Source of the DNA: Epiperipatus broadwayi
Lineage: Eukaryota; Onychophora; Udeonychophora; Euonychophora; Peripatidae
Direction of reading: 5' to 3'
Length of the DNA stretch: 64,000 nucleotides
Assembly: GCA_028023455.1 (NCBI GenBank)
Contig: JAQFVV010012671.1
Coordinates: 496,001-560,000 of the forward strand
Every line of letters begins with the position of its first letter. Position 1 is the first letter of the stretch. Below the pieces are notes generated by a model. It had not been told where the DNA came from and made no database searches. It was given only the letters and a program-made list of their open reading frames with translations. Positions 23,788 through 37,560 of the stretch are shown here, in pieces. The position numbers and the translations under genes are program-made.

Positions 23788-23870
23788 CACTCGAGGTGCA
23801 TGTACTAAGGTTTTAGCCTTATAGAAGTATTACGTGCTGTCATCGTGCTTAATAAGAATTAATATTTACA
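23788..23870 (+). repeat. 83-bp direct repeat, copy 2
   Basis: Begins CACTCGAGGTGCATGTACTA and ends like copy 1. The repeat pair spaced by 268 bp could be the ends of a very small LTR-like (TRIM/SMART) element or a local duplication. Confidence 0.75.
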
Positions 23871-23879
23871 TACAATGAA

Positions 23880-26800
23880 TTTTAACTGGATTTTAAAATA
23901 GGAATATAACTATTAAATATAGTATCATTTTGTTTTAATGCTCTACATGTATGATAATATTAAATTTCAATTTTCGAATAATTCTTCAAGTGTTTTCATA
24001 TTTAACAAAATATAAATCAATGAAATATTACTTTAATAAAATTATAATTTTATTATAATAAATAATTAATTGAACAAGTTCCAATTCTTTAGTATAATTC
24101 TTTAAATAAAATATTCAATAAATATATTTTACATAATGACTTCATTTTGATTAGTGCTTTAATAATATGACTTTGTGATGGAAATGATTATAGAGAGAAA
24201 TAAAGCTACTAGTCAAAATTTTAAATTAAAATACTTATTTATTCTAACAATAACAATAATTCATAACAACAATTATAAATATCATATATAACATAATTAA
24301 TTCACAAAATTAATATTTAAATAATTCCAAATTTACAAAAAAATTCCTTATATTTACAATAAATAAAAGAAGTATTCTTTTCATTTGGGAATTTATATCT
24401 ACATCATTTGGTTCATCCAATGGTAAGTTTGTTATCCATTTGTATGCTTTCATTTATATAATCAAATAATTTTACCATCCATGAATTTCTACTAATGGGT
24501 AATTTCCTTGCCATCTTTCATATATTTAAATAATCCATTATAATCCAATTTATTTGAACAAAGTTATAATACTTTAATATCAGTCCAATTTAAAAATAGT
24601 ATGAAAATCTATGAATGCAATTTACTAACGAAATTGTTTATAATGTGGTAATCTTAAAATAACACAAATAACGTATTGAAATAAATAATTAAAGCAAGGA
24701 TTCTTTCTATTAAAATTATCATTTATTTTTATTCATTTAACACCTCTCTCACTCACATTTGCATTCTTATTTTGATCTCATATAACAATAAGATATTATT
24801 ACTTTTGATTGAATTCAAGAATATTTGTTTTGTATATGGTCTTACTACTTTTGATATCATGCTAACAAAACTTAGATAGAAAAACTATAAATTCAAAAAG
24901 AATAACTGGCCAACCTATGATGCCCTTTATATATTCTAATAGCATAGATAAAACTTTGTGGATAAGAAACTAATCTTATTAAATTATTGTATCAAAATAT
25001 ATAGGAATAGAGGTATCCACTCTTTATGAAATGTTATAATTTGAAAGGTAGTCACTTTACCTTAATGATTATATCCCAATATATCCTGGCTTATTTATCA
25101 AGCTCTTATTGAATATAACATCCATGTTTCATTGGAAAATCCTCCCATCTCCTCATAATAATAATATAGGTACACACTAAAATCTATTATCAGTTCTTCA
25201 GGATGATATTCCATTCTATCCTGGAATTTTAATTTATCCTTTCCACACTATATATCTTCAGCATCTATGACTGTTAACTTCCTCTTTTCTAATAGTATAA
25301 TCTTATCTTCCCATCATGTATTCATTTATAAACATTATAGATCATGTTATAAATCAAATAACTTGATTATGACAAACATTAATTTTGTATTTTTTCCCAA
25401 TACAAACATAAATCACTTTTTCACTTTAACATTCATTTCATATTTTCATATATCATATTATACTCTTAAGGTATATTCATATTTATTTTAATATAATCCC
25501 ATTTCTAGATCCATCATCCTCATTTAATATGTTCAATAAATATATATTACTATAATAAATTAATAAATTCATTTAAGACAGTTTTACTACAATCAGAATT
25601 TTAATCTTCATACATACTAAAAGAACATAAATTTAAATTATCACATTACCCACATGAATTTTTATTCTCTAACTCATGTATACCATATTAACTCTACAAA
25701 TATATGCTTCATTCTTTTAAATTGAACCTATAATAATATATTAATAAATCATCTTAATCTTAAATATTAATTACATATAAAATGATTTAAATTATTTATA
25801 CTCTTACCATACAATATTATATATTTGTATCTAAAAACATTAAAAATAAAATCAGAAATTAAAAAAAAATCTTTTTTTTTAAAAAAGAGAATTTTTCAAT
25901 CTCCTGGTCCAACATCACCTTGGTAACAAATGGTGATTAAAACTTCCTCACAAGTTGTTGATTCATCTCTCCTCTTGCTAGCAAAACACATATAATTTTC
26001 AAGTAAAGCATTTTAAGAAAAAAAGTGATCAGAAACAATAACATGATAAAAGTTTTTGAGCTCATTGTACTAATATTTAATCCTTAGATCTTAACGTGCT
26101 TTAAAATGAAATGCACATTAATATTCTGGAACACTATAATAATAATAAAATAGTCTATGGACTATTAAAGATAATTTTATATTAATATTTTCAATATCAA
26201 ACTTTGGCAGATATAAAGTCAGTTTATAAGTAAACTTTACTTCAATTTTTCTTTATTTATTTTTACTTAGTAGTTTTATCTCTCTGAGATACACATAAAT
26301 AAATTCATTCAAGTCTATAATAATATAATATATGTCATTTCTATAATAGTTAGTCATTACAAAAGATTAAAAGATTCTCTTCATAGCTTTTTATCCTTTT
26401 GAGCATTTTTCTTATTAAAAGTTAATTTTATTTGCTAAGATAAAAAATATTTCCTCTTTATAGGTCTTTCATCTCATATGAAACATAATAAATATCTATT
26501 CTGATAGTATATTGTTTTATACTTAATTAATTATATAGTAAATATTCTTTTTAATTTGCAAAGTTAACTATAATATATAAGTTATTTTAATTTAAGAAAT
26601 AATTATTTTCAACTAGACTTATAACTTATCACTAAGGTATTACTTTAAAGTTCTATAAATTAATTTTATAAGTTGATAACATTTATAGTTTTATATTATA
26701 TAAAAGTTCCTTTGAATAGATAACTTAATAATAAAATTAATTAATCTTGTAGAGATAACCAAATGTTCTCTCACATAATAATAGTTATACTTTCTAAGTA

Positions 26801-27105
26801 ATTGTAGTTTATCGTTCTTCATTGTTTTTCCAAATGATAATAAACTTAACTGTTTCTTTATAATTCTACTAGTTATCATTATAATTGTGATTTGACATCC
26901 AAGACTGTAATTAGGTCATTGATAAAGAAACTTAAGTTGATTTACTCCATTGTCTTTATATACCACTTTTAAAATTTATTATATCACTATTCGGCTTGTT
27001 ATTTAATCACTTTTACTTACTTAAAAAATAAAATATAGTAAAAATTTTGGTTCTTTAGTATTAGTTATGGTATGATATATTAGCCTAAATATGTATTACT
27101 TTAAT
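23880..27105. other. AT-rich spacer
   Basis: Long AT-rich stretch; the open frames are low-complexity. No recognised repeat family or gene. Confidence 0.55.
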
Positions 27106-27109
27106 CTTC

Positions 27110-27310
27110 TTATCTTTAAGATAATATCTCCAAGTGATTTGCAGACAAACTTAATTGCTAAAATTTGTCTACAGATCATGTGGATGCATTACCTTGAAAG
27201 TTGCAAAATTAGAGTAATACGACTTTGGGCTAATATGTTAGCAAGAAAAATACTAAAGAACATGTAATTGAGACATTGGATGGCACCATGTTTGTCATCC
27301 TGGAACAAAA
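27110..27310 (+). repeat. MITE-C copy 2
   Basis: Matches 14144-14285: AATATCTCCAAGTGATTTGC, AAAATTTGTCTACAGATCATG and AATTAGAGTAATACGACTT are collinear. The following GACATTGGATGGCACCATG resembles the left end of the TIR element at 19657. Confidence 0.6.
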
Positions 27311-27429
27311 AATATATATATATAAACAAATAATAATTGAGTAAAAAAATTTTAAATATAAAATGACTACAAATCTTTTAAAATAATTACACAAATATTT
27401 CTGTACAAAAAAAGTAACTACTTTTAAAA

Positions 27430-28300
27430 TAAACAGATAATTTTTTTTTTAAATTTTGTTTAAAACAATTACACAAATATTTCAGTTTAAAAGGTAAAAA
27501 ATTTCCAATTTAACATAAATACAAATTTAGGTTTTTTTTTTTTTAAAACTCCTCTTCTCTATACATTGCGAGTCTGCCCTAAAGTGTGACATATTTATGA
27601 AACGAAATGGCCACATAAAAAACTATCATAAAAGGTCTTATTTTAAAATCAAAAATAAGGATAATATTGTTTGTAAAAATAAGGATAATTTGTATAAAAA
27701 TGACAAAGAGTGTTTTTCTTTTAAAAGTTGTTTAAAATAATTACACATATATTTCTGCCTAAAAAGTAGAAAATTATCAATTAAACATAAATACAAATTT
27801 AAGACATATTTGTTTAAATTAATTATATAAATATTTCTGCCTAAAAAGTAGAAAATTTTCAATTAAACATAAATACAAATTTAGTTCATTTTTCCAAAAA
27901 AAAACCCTCTTCTCTATATACTCCGAGTCTATCATAAAGTGCGACATGTTAATAAAATAAAATGGCCATGTAAAAAAAACTCGATAAAAGGTATTATTTT
28001 AAAATTAAAAATAAGATTATTTTTTGTAAATATAAGAATAATTTCTATAAAAATGACAAAAAGTGTTTTTCTTTTAAAATTCATTTAAAATAATTACACA
28101 AATATTTCTGTCTAAAAAGTAGAAAATTTTCAATTAAACTTAAATACTAATTTAGGTCATTTCATATAAAGTGCGACATGTTAATGAAATAAAATGGGCA
28201 TATAAAAAAACCTGATAAAAGGTATTATTTTAAAATTAGAAATAAGGAGAATATTTTTTGTAAAAATAGAGATAATTTCTACAAAAATGACAACAATAAA
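27430..28300 (+). repeat. Tandem array of ~355-bp units
   Basis: Units start near 27547 and 27905, with a shortened third near 28150. Each contains AAGTG(T/C)GACAT, AAATGG(C/G)CAT, ATAAAAGGT and AAAATGACAAA, followed by copies of AAATATTTCTG and AATTAAAC(A/T)TAAATAC. The subunit with AAATATTTCTG recurs at 27.47, 27.74, 27.83 and 28.10 kb, so the array has nested structure. Confidence 0.7.
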
Positions 28301-28304
28301 CAAA

Positions 28305-29815
28305 ACAAAGAATCAGATATATAATAACTAAAGTGCATATTATCAAAATGTAAGACAAAATGATAATTACTTACAGTGATCATTGCGGTGAATTGAACTG
28401 GATAAGGCAATAGCACAAAAGGCAGAAAAATTACAAAAATTCCCATAGATCTTGTGTTTTTTAAATCTTGCAGGCACCATGTAAATATCGTAATTGTTCA
28501 TAGCGAATTGGATAGTAGCCATTTAAAAGATCATTTTCAAAAGAAGAACTAACTTTTGGCTTTATTAAATTGAAAGCATAAGCTATTTAAAAAAAATTGT
28601 TTATTCGAGTACATATATTTATCACATACTCATTTATATTTAAAATAGGGCAAATTTAATTATTTTTTTATAATTGATTTGAAAATAGTTTTCTTTCACC
28701 ACTTGTTTTTAATCAATTTAATTAAAAACAAGCAGGCTTGGTAATTACATTCTAAAAGTGGAGATTTAATTTTGTGTTGTTGTTTTTGTTTAAATTAATC
28801 CCTGGTTAGAATTCCTCATTAGATTGAGCAGGAGATTGACATTTGCCCTGCTCTAAGGTGTAGAATTCAACAACAGGAAGTTTTTTCAGGAAATGTAGTA
28901 TGATATAAATAACACTGCAAATTTAGGGGACAATAGTTTTTTATTTTTGACTAACATGTTGCTTCAAAGTGAAATTCAGTATTCTTTTACACACTTTGAT
29001 TATAGCCTACTGAGATTCATAGCATTTTGGTAGCAGTTCAGACATTTAATTTCCTTTTAAAAACTTGCAATTGTTAAAGACTTCATTGCTTTACAGGATG
29101 TCAAAATATACTACTCTGTGTTTTGTCATCATCAATATGCCATGCTAACTTAACCAAAGGATGAATCCCTGACTTCTAACTCTCCTTCAATCATGCCATG
29201 AATGTTTAGAATGAACTGGATCCCTATATGCCTCTACACTTGCTGCTGTCAAAACACCTGAAATAAGAACTTAAATAAAAATGCACCCTCCTTGAAAATA
29301 TGTGAACTTTGCTTTATTATAAGGTAAATATTTTTCTTTTATTCTTGCCGGTGTAAATTCTTTTAGTTAAATCTCCACTCAATCTGAAATAATTTCATAG
29401 CCTTAATAATTATTTAACCTCTTGTTTACTAACTGTATTTGTTTTTATTGTATTTTGTAGTGTGTCTTGAAATCTTAGTTTTAAGATTACAAGTTTGCTT
29501 TCAATTTTATTTATCGGAAAGTGTCTAGTGAATTTGTATTTTTATGTCCTTAATATCTTTCTAACTTTTTATAAATGCTTTAGCAGTCTTGTGTAATTTT
29601 AATTAGCTCACCTGTATTTATTTTATTATCCACTTATTGATTTAAATTACTGTGTTTGTGCTTTTTGCAAACCACAAAATCTTTTGGCTGGTGGTTTATT
29701 GTGTTTATTGTTATGGTTTTCTGTAGTTAGAGATTTCTTTTTTTTATTTTCTAGATTATGTAAGATTGTAATCATATTTTTTGTTTGTCTTGCACGTAAA
29801 TCGACCCCAAATTGC
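28305..29815. other. Spacer, no recognised gene
   Basis: Mixed AT-rich sequence. No motif recognised. Confidence 0.5.
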
Positions 29816-29821
29816 TTTAAA

Positions 29822-30065
29822 GGTAGTATATCAGAGGGCTGTCCTACTGGAAATATTATATTCTTGTCTCAATGCATTATTTCAGGGCAAGAAATGCTAG
29901 CTAATGCTATTTTTTTGATTTTCTGCAAGACTGTATATTTTCATATATCTCTGAATTGGGAAACTAGGATTGTTGTTCTTTTAAAAGTTGCCAGCAGAAA
30001 GATAATATTAATTCTCTTTTATAAATTATAGTGAAAGAAACCTTTCTGCTAAAGCATTTAAGGTC
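29822..30065 (+). repeat. Old duplicated unit, copy 1
   Basis: Landmarks TTTCAGGGCAAGAAATGCTA, TTTGATTTTCTGCAAGA and TTTCTGCTAAAGCATTTAAG are found in the same order about 650 bp downstream. The 115-codon frame across it (29684-30031) is hydrophobic but matches no protein I know and is not conserved in copy 2. Confidence 0.5.
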
Positions 30066-30481
30066 AGTGCTTATATTTGCTTGCTAGATTTATTTTGTCT
30101 TTACGTGTGTCTTTAAATTTTATCAGAGCATGTACTCAGAACTTGGTTTATAAGTTTATTTGCAATTCACTTTCTTAAAATGCTTGGGCAGACGTAACTG
30201 GTTTTCTAATTATTTACTTCTCTCCTATTGAGACCTTTAATTATTATTAGTTTTGGCCACTTGTTTTGTTGGGGATTTGCCAATTTTAAATGTCAGTTTT
30301 CATTTCATTCTATGTTTAATATTTTATTAATTTGAAATAATTTACATTGGAATATTTTCTAAGTTTGTTATTTCATTAAATTGGAGACATAAATTTCCTC
30401 CTGTTTGTATAATTTATACTCTGATGTATTCAACATATTTTTCTTTTGTTTTTGGGGTAAATCAATCATATTTGCTTTGAA

Positions 30482-30710
30482 CATAGTATAAGATGCAGCT
30501 TCTATTGGCAATTTGACATTCCTGGTCCTGACACATTTTCCGGGCCAAGAAGTGCTGCTGGTGCTGGTTTCATTGATTTATTTCAAGAACATATTGTTTT
30601 TATATCTGTAAATGGAAAGTGTTGTGGTGAATTCTCTGCTGAAAAAAATTTGTTCTCTTCCTTTCTAATTCTCTATTAGAAAATTAGCCTGTCTGCCAGA
30701 GCATTGAATT
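30482..30710 (+). repeat. Old duplicated unit, copy 2
   Basis: Contains TTTCCGGGCCAAGAAGTGCT, TTGATTTATTTCAAGAAC and TGTCTGCCAGAGCATTGAA, aligned with copy 1. Confidence 0.5.
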
Positions 30711-30719
30711 TTATTTTTT

Positions 30720-31465
30720 CTGGTACACGCCTGAGATAATCCTATTTGTTGTGTTATAAACTTTTATTTTATAATTTATATCTCTCTTAAATAAAATTTT
30801 AAAATGTGTTTAAACTTAATTTGGCTGATGTTTATCTTAGTGCTTTTATTTCTCAATTGTCTAAACAATATTTAAGATCTCTTGTTTCTCCCTGAAACTA
30901 GTCCATGCAAACTATTATCCTCATCCATTTTGATCACAGTAAATAAATTTTTCACATATGTAGTTATCTGGTGGCACCCTCTGTGATCAGAGATGGATTG
31001 AGTGTCTGTTATAATATGGATTAGTCATGTCAGTGTCTTAGTTGCCATGACAGCATTAATCTAATCTTCAATAAAATCTTATTAGTAGAAAAAGTGGTCA
31101 GGGTAATATGTCATAGCATAACTAATACTAAAGTACTAAATTTTATATTTTTAAAACAATTCAGTGAAACAGGTGTTCACTCTTACTTTTTATGAATTTT
31201 CTCCATAAGCTTGTTTGCTATTTACCTTTTATACTGTAAACAGTATATCAGACCACTAATTAAAACAATTTAATTGGTCAGTGACTAAAAATTAACCAGC
31301 AGTTTTTTTGCATAATTATCTTTTTGTCTTCATTATCTAAAAATAATTAAGATTAATAAATATTTAAAAATTTACTAAATTAAATAACATTTAAACTTAA
31401 ATTTAAAATATAATTAAATTGTAATATTAATCTATCTTAAATAAAATATTAATTTAAAATTTATT
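30720..31465. other. AT-rich spacer
   Basis: No gene seen. A short AGGGTAATATGTCATAGCATA near 31.1 kb resembles the MITE-C end and may be a remnant. Confidence 0.45.
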
Positions 31466-31473
31466 TCTACAAT

Positions 31474-31671
<198 letters not shown>

Positions 31672-31684
31672 GATTTGCTGCGGG

Positions 31685-31731
<47 letters not shown>
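31685..31731. repeat. (ATT)n microsatellite, second block
   Basis: Separated from the first block only by AGATTTGCTGCGGG. Confidence 0.95.
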
Positions 31732-31732
<1 letters not shown>

Positions 31733-32112
31733 ATTTTAAAACAAATTATTATCTTGTAATAAATAATGTTTATTCCTATTTACTAGAATTTTTAACACAT
31801 ACTTATACATTCATTTTTTAAAAGATCACTGCCATTTAAATAAATTGAGATTTTATTTATTATTATTGTAACTTTTAATAAATCTTATAAATTTATATAG
31901 GCACAAAATAAATATGCTTGTATTTATTAAAAACTATTATAATGGAATTATATATGACTTTATAATGTAAATAACTACAAATGAAAGATATGTATTAACT
32001 ATCTCCACAGAATTCCATCTTTAAACCTTATACATTCATATTCTTTAAATTTAAAATTTTGGTTATAATATATGTCTTATATCCTACTTTAAATACAGTT
32101 AATCAATCAAAA

Positions 32113-32225
32113 GATTACAATATATATATATATGTAATTAAAATTACCCAAATCCAAAACTCAGTGAGACTAGCCAAGAAAATAAAATCAAAAATGCAAC
32201 CAATGGTTTCATTGTACAAGCAGAC
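32113..32225 (+). repeat. MITE-B fragment (single arm)
   Basis: ATTACAATATATATATATAT is followed by AAAATTACCCAAATCCAAAAC, GAGACTAGCC and CAATGGTTTCATTGTACAAG, in the order of the left arm of the 22.2-kb copy. Confidence 0.6.
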
Positions 32226-32274
32226 TTCTCAAGTATAAAGAACTACAAAACAACACCATATTTATATTAAACAT

Positions 32275-32560
32275 TACTCACAAATTTATTTACTTCCCAT
32301 CCTTCCTTAATATTAAAAGAACATTTAAATAAGTTAATTGCTTCAGAATAATAAATTTTCAATAATAAAGATTCTTTAATTCTTCTTTTTATTTCATTTC
32401 TCTTAAAGAAGACAATCTTAGCTTCATCAAATTAATAGTATGGCCTGTACCTTTTTCATGGACATACAAAGGAGAACTAACATATTTATTTCTAACCCTA
32501 CTTTTATGTATCTTTATTTTTTCATTTAAGCTCAAACTACTCTCTCTATATAGTGATGGT
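32275..32560 (-). pseudogene. Penelope-type GIY-YIG nuclease C-terminal fragment
   Basis: On the minus strand frames read SLNEKIKIHKSRVRNKY, then LYVHEKGTGHTINL, then in a shifted frame RRIKESLLLKIYYSEAI and IKEGWEVNKFVSN. The pattern L..H...VR, H-E..GH-I and RRIKE(S/A)LLI is typical of the last part of Penelope-like nucleases. The core YIG segment is not visible. The sequence differs clearly from the copies at 7.8 and 11.0 kb, so it comes from another lineage. Confidence 0.6.
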
Positions 32561-32569
32561 TATTTGATA

Positions 32570-35500
32570 TTCATAAAATAATAATAATAAACATTACTTC
32601 AAAAAATTTTATTGGTTTACTATAAAAATACTATCTTAAATTTACCATATCCAACAAAATTTTTAAAAAAATCCAAGATGTCTTCCCATATCTTAATAGT
32701 GTTTGAAATTCTTGTAGGAATTTTGGTTCTTAAAAACATACATATGCAAAAAAACAAAAAGAGCAATATGCTAATAAAATGCATAATATTGTATATATGT
32801 GGATTAATTAGTTAAAATAGAAATAGTAACATAAACTTTTAATGTAATAATTAAATATGTTGGTGCAAGAATAAATGTTTATGCTTCTCTGATATATTTG
32901 AATATAAATACCATTTAAAAATATTTAAGTAGAGTTAGAATGGTAAATAAAGTAAAAAATCATTTATTTAAATATCTGTAATATAAATATTTGTTCTAAC
33001 ATTGTGATTTGTACATTTAATTTTATTAAAGTATAATATTTTATTTAAATATGTTTTAAAATGTTATATGCATAGCTCTCAATTAAGATGATGAAATGGC
33101 AAATTTCAAAAGTAATCTATGGTCACAGTTTAAACAAATACCTAAGCACTTGCATTTGGATATTTGTTTCATTAAACCAGTTTTAGAATTAATGGACTTA
33201 CTCTTTGTAAACAACTTTATAAGATATGGCTAAAATTAGAAATTTCACTTCTCAGGAAATAATAATTATCCACTTAGTAACTTTAAAAATAAAAAAAAGT
33301 ATTTACCATATTAATGGATTGATTCAAAAGATAAAATTTTATCATTTTATCTAGATTAATTCTTTTCATATCTCTGTGGTTTTAGGTTTAAAGAACCAAG
33401 ATGTTCAATTATTTTTTAAGAAAAAACATTTTTAAAGATTTTGATAATAATAATTGGAACTCTTAAATACTTTAAGTGAATTTTATATTATAAAGGTATT
33501 GATACTAGTAAACAAAAATATTTTAAGAAATAATCCCCATAGATATAAGTAAGTTTATATAATAGAATTTATTTGAATAACAAATTACTTCTTATGTACA
33601 TTTATCTATTATAAATGTTTACTTATGTGCAAAATTCACCAGGGAAAATTCTCTGTCCAAATCACCCTTTTCTATGTGTGTTGAATCTTCTGCCTAATGC
33701 TTAATAAATCTACACTCTTTTTCTTATTCTTACAATTGTTATCTTTTCTTTTAGTAGGAAATTATGTATTGAAGCAGTAAGATGTGCTTTACAAATCTCT
33801 GTTTCACCTTCTCTCACTTCTTTCCTATCCTCATATCCTAGTTTAAATCCCAATTTATCGTAGTGTGTCTGCCGCTTATATGACAAAATCCCGCCTAAAT
33901 TAGATCACAAATGTATAAATGCTTGTGATATATATAGTTTCAAAACCCTAACATGAATAATTTATAAATTGCGAGTATGTACATGTTTACATATTCATTT
34001 TAAAAAATAGGTCTATACTGCGATTATATATTTTAAAACTTAAATAAAAATAATGGTTTCATTATTTACAGTTATTTTGTTTAAATCTATTTATTTTAGA
34101 AATATTACATTGGTAATATTCGCTTTCATTTAATAAAATAATATTTAACTTTAAATACATTTAAACATTTAGAATTTAAAAGTAAAAAAAATTGTTGTTT
34201 TTAGATTTATAAAAATCACGCCACAAATTTTATGTAAAAAGCAAATGAGGGTTGGGAAGAGAACAATAGGCTTAATTAGTTAAATTTTGTAAAATTCATT
34301 AATTAGTGGCTTAAATATTTTGCCACCAAGATAAACAACAGATGTCTACTCTGGTATTTTTTAATTAAAATAAGTTAAAACCAAGTTATAATCTGAATAT
34401 CTTAAAAGTAATTACTAATCCCTGTTTTCAGATATTCTGATAAGTGCAGCTTTTAATTTTGCATCTATTTTGATTCTAGACTGACCACCGCAGGGTAATT
34501 CTATTGTAAGCTCTCTTGGTGTATATAGAGCCAATTTTATTAATTGATATCTGATGCTTATGCTATGCTTTTCTATTTTGTGCTATTCTGATATAGAGTT
34601 GTTTTTAGTTAATTAAATAATTTTGAGATTTTATTAGTTGAATTTTGTTTGAATATACTATTTTGAGAGTTTAATACAACTAAATTTAGTGAAACTATAT
34701 ATACCAAAAGGCAAAACTCGCCTTAATTTTCAAGAAGTTTGTATATTTTGATATGCCTATTGAAAGCAGAGTGTCTGGTAGAAGCCAGTGGGAAGACTTT
34801 CTTCCATCTCGAAATGGCCATTCCTGTGGCATATACCATCAGATGCCCGTACCTATTGTAAACTGGTGCTGCTGCTGAAAATGTGTTGAATTTGCTCATG
34901 GACCAAGAAGCAGCCACATCAAGATCAATGCTGTGTAACTTCCATTAAAGCCTCCAATTAAAGTCAACCAAATAAGACAAAAATGGGCACGGACTGCCCA
35001 ATTGATATGAGGTAACTGCAATTAACCCAAGAGCTCTTGTGTTGTATTATATTTCCCTTTAATGCTAGCTAAATTTTAAATGTATTTTTTATTATAAAAC
35101 TGCATAATTCTATAAAATATTTGTAATCTCATTTGTATGTTTTTCTCTCTATCCTTGGGTTGATATTTATATATTTAATAATTTATTTTATGAATTTTAT
35201 TATGGTAGTGTGCTTAGATAGTCATTGAATGAGCGAATTTTTTCTTTTCCCTTTTATTAGTATGCTGCCATATTAGTGCAGATAAATTGTATATTTGACT
35301 CCCTATTAAATGTCTTATAAAATCTCTCATTTGAGGGCTACTTTATTTCATATTTTATTAATCTTTTAAATAATTATGTCTTTCAAGAAAGTTATATTTC
35401 TCATTCTTTTATATAATGCGAGGATATATGCCAAATTAATATGTGAACTATATAATATAAAGAAATGAATGATTATGTATAATCTTATGAATCCCTATTT

Positions 35501-37055
35501 AATCATGCACCCCCCTCTCCATTTTTGTTATTTTAAAATAACTTTCTTTATTGTATTTTTAATGCAATTTGTAAACTGTAAAAAGTTGAGATCGAGAATG
35601 TGTGGACCAACTTAAAATTATTTTTGAATTGATTAAATGCCTTTGCTTACTTAGTTACCCCCTTCTATATATTCATTTATGCTTTATATTGTGTGTTACC
35701 AGTGTAGCCATATGGGTTGTTTTGAGGCCTGCTTTGATTTTCTTCAGGGATTAATGGCTTAGACCATTCCCTCTTCTTCTTGCAATTTCCAGATAGTGTA
35801 TGCGCTAGAATGCCATACCTGGGAATTTTACACCTAAGTCACCCAGCCATGAAGTTTCATGGTATGATGCCAGGCTTGAACTGATTGTGACCAAACCTTC
35901 CACAGGATCCATGGTGAGACGCCATCCCATCTGCTTTATTTTATTTATCATTTTATTTTATTTTACAAAGCAATGCAGTTTCAGTGTATCATATTCCATC
36001 CTGTACATTAAACCTTCACTGGTATCACCAATCTCTTTTAATATTAAATGTTGATATTTCATTCAATTGCCCACATCCTTATCACTTCCATGCCTCTATC
36101 TCAGTGAGCCTTCATTCACACTATTCTTGAAGTTAATATAAGTTATTTTATTAAATATTAAACTGAATTAAGCAAATACTTGTTATAGTCGCTATAGGCC
36201 TCGTATCTTTTGAAATTAGCCTTTCTTCACCCAATTATATTTTGCTTAATCACATTATTATAATATATTGCATTAACCTGAGGGATAGTAAACATAAATA
36301 AACAAGTCATTGATGTAAATCTAAATGGCACTTCATTAAATATATTTCAAATCTATATTTTAATGAGTTAACTGCATGGTCTGGCTTATACAGACAATGC
36401 CATCTTTATAAGGTTCAATTAATAAACAGTATTTAAATTTTAATCATTTTGATATTACTAATTTATTTTCTGTGATCCACACCATTACCTTGGCCTATAT
36501 CCTATTTTATATATATATATTATTGTATCATCCATAGTCATTAGTTAGCGAATCTAATAATGTATTGTAATATAGTCTCTTGCTTCTCCCTGACCGCTGG
36601 CACCAGAAAGAAACTATGCTATTAGTAGCATCAGATGCATTATCATGTAGATGACTCTGTAGAGTAGAGACTTTGGATTCAAACTTGGGATTTCTGGGAG
36701 GCAACTCCTAGAGTGTTGAGTTTCGTGTCTAGGATTTAAATTCTGCAGTGTGTTAACAAGGTAGACGATTCTGATCATTACAGTATTAATATATAACAAA
36801 TAAAAAACTTCAATTTATTTCCACAGTATATTGTGCCAGGCACGTTTGATGTGGCCAAGCACAAGATAAGATCAGATAAATTAATGGTCGAAAATACATA
36901 AAAAGCCATTAAATGGGGGGTGGATATACTATTTATATAATTAAAATTTGTTATAAATTAAGAGAGAGAACTGTGGCTATAGCATAAACTCTCACACACA
37001 CACACACATGATAGTTATAGACAATGACATGTACAATACTCTAAATGATTTTTTT
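32570..37055. other. Long spacer, no recognised gene
   Basis: Mostly AT-rich. Two stretches of more balanced composition, 34.72-35.05 kb and 35.70-35.93 kb, stand out and may be old repeats or exon remnants. A 64-codon minus-strand frame (34917-34723) has no motif I recognise. Confidence 0.5.
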
Positions 37056-37062
37056 TTTCTCA

Positions 37063-37155
37063 TGTGTCATAGCATCAGCCGGGAAGCGAACCCCTAACCC
37101 GGGACAACTGCTTGTAAAACTGCTGCCGCGGATTTCTCGACCACCAATGCTTGAC
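37063..37155 (-). mobile_element. tRNA-derived SINE-A, copy 3
   Basis: On the minus strand: TCAAGCATTGGTGGTCGAGA (A-box region), TTTTACAAGCAGTTGTCC, then GGGTTCGCTTCCCGGC (B-box region) and TGATGCTATGACACATGAG. Matches SINE-A copy 2. Confidence 0.7.
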
Positions 37156-37521
37156 TAAATGATGATATTGTATCTAAATTCAGTTCCGTAAAAACTCGAA
37201 AAGTAAATTTATAATTATATATATTATCTTTAATAAAACATTAAAATGTAAATAAAATCACTTACAATTTCTTTTTTCTTTTTAGGGGGGTGAGGGTGGA
37301 AGGCCACCAATTACTGTTTTGCATAACGGCGCTGATGACCTTTCCTCTGGCCTTGCTTAGAAGCTTAAAGAAATTTTCGTAATTTATTTAATTTTATAAA
37401 GTAACATAAATCATTTTTATCATCCTCTAAATTTTGTCACTTTTTGCTCCATAGACTAACGCACTTATTGAATGATATTTTAATCAATCCGATGAACTAT
37501 TGGACAAATAAGAAACATCTA

Positions 37522-37560
37522 CAGCAGGAGTTCCCAACGTTTTTTCTTTCTGGTATCCCT
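37522..37560 (-). repeat. hAT-type terminal inverted repeat (3' end of the element)
   Basis: CAGCAGGAGTTCCCAACGTT followed by a T-run and GGTATCCCTTG is the CAG-x-GGTTCCCAA type of end known from Charlie/ZBED-like hAT elements. The opposite end was not found. Confidence 0.65.

Noticed and set aside
23437-23870. CRISPR-like array
   Set aside because: Only two repeats, too long, and the host is a eukaryote.
27430-28300. CRISPR or regulatory repeat array
   Set aside because: The units are long, diverged and nested, as in decayed satellite DNA.
29684-30031. 115-codon hydrophobic frame as a membrane protein
   Set aside because: The duplicated copy downstream does not keep the frame, and the composition is explained by T-rich sequence.
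34723-34917. Minus-strand frame in a more balanced stretch
   Set aside because: No domain recognised and no second piece found nearby; probably repeat-derived.
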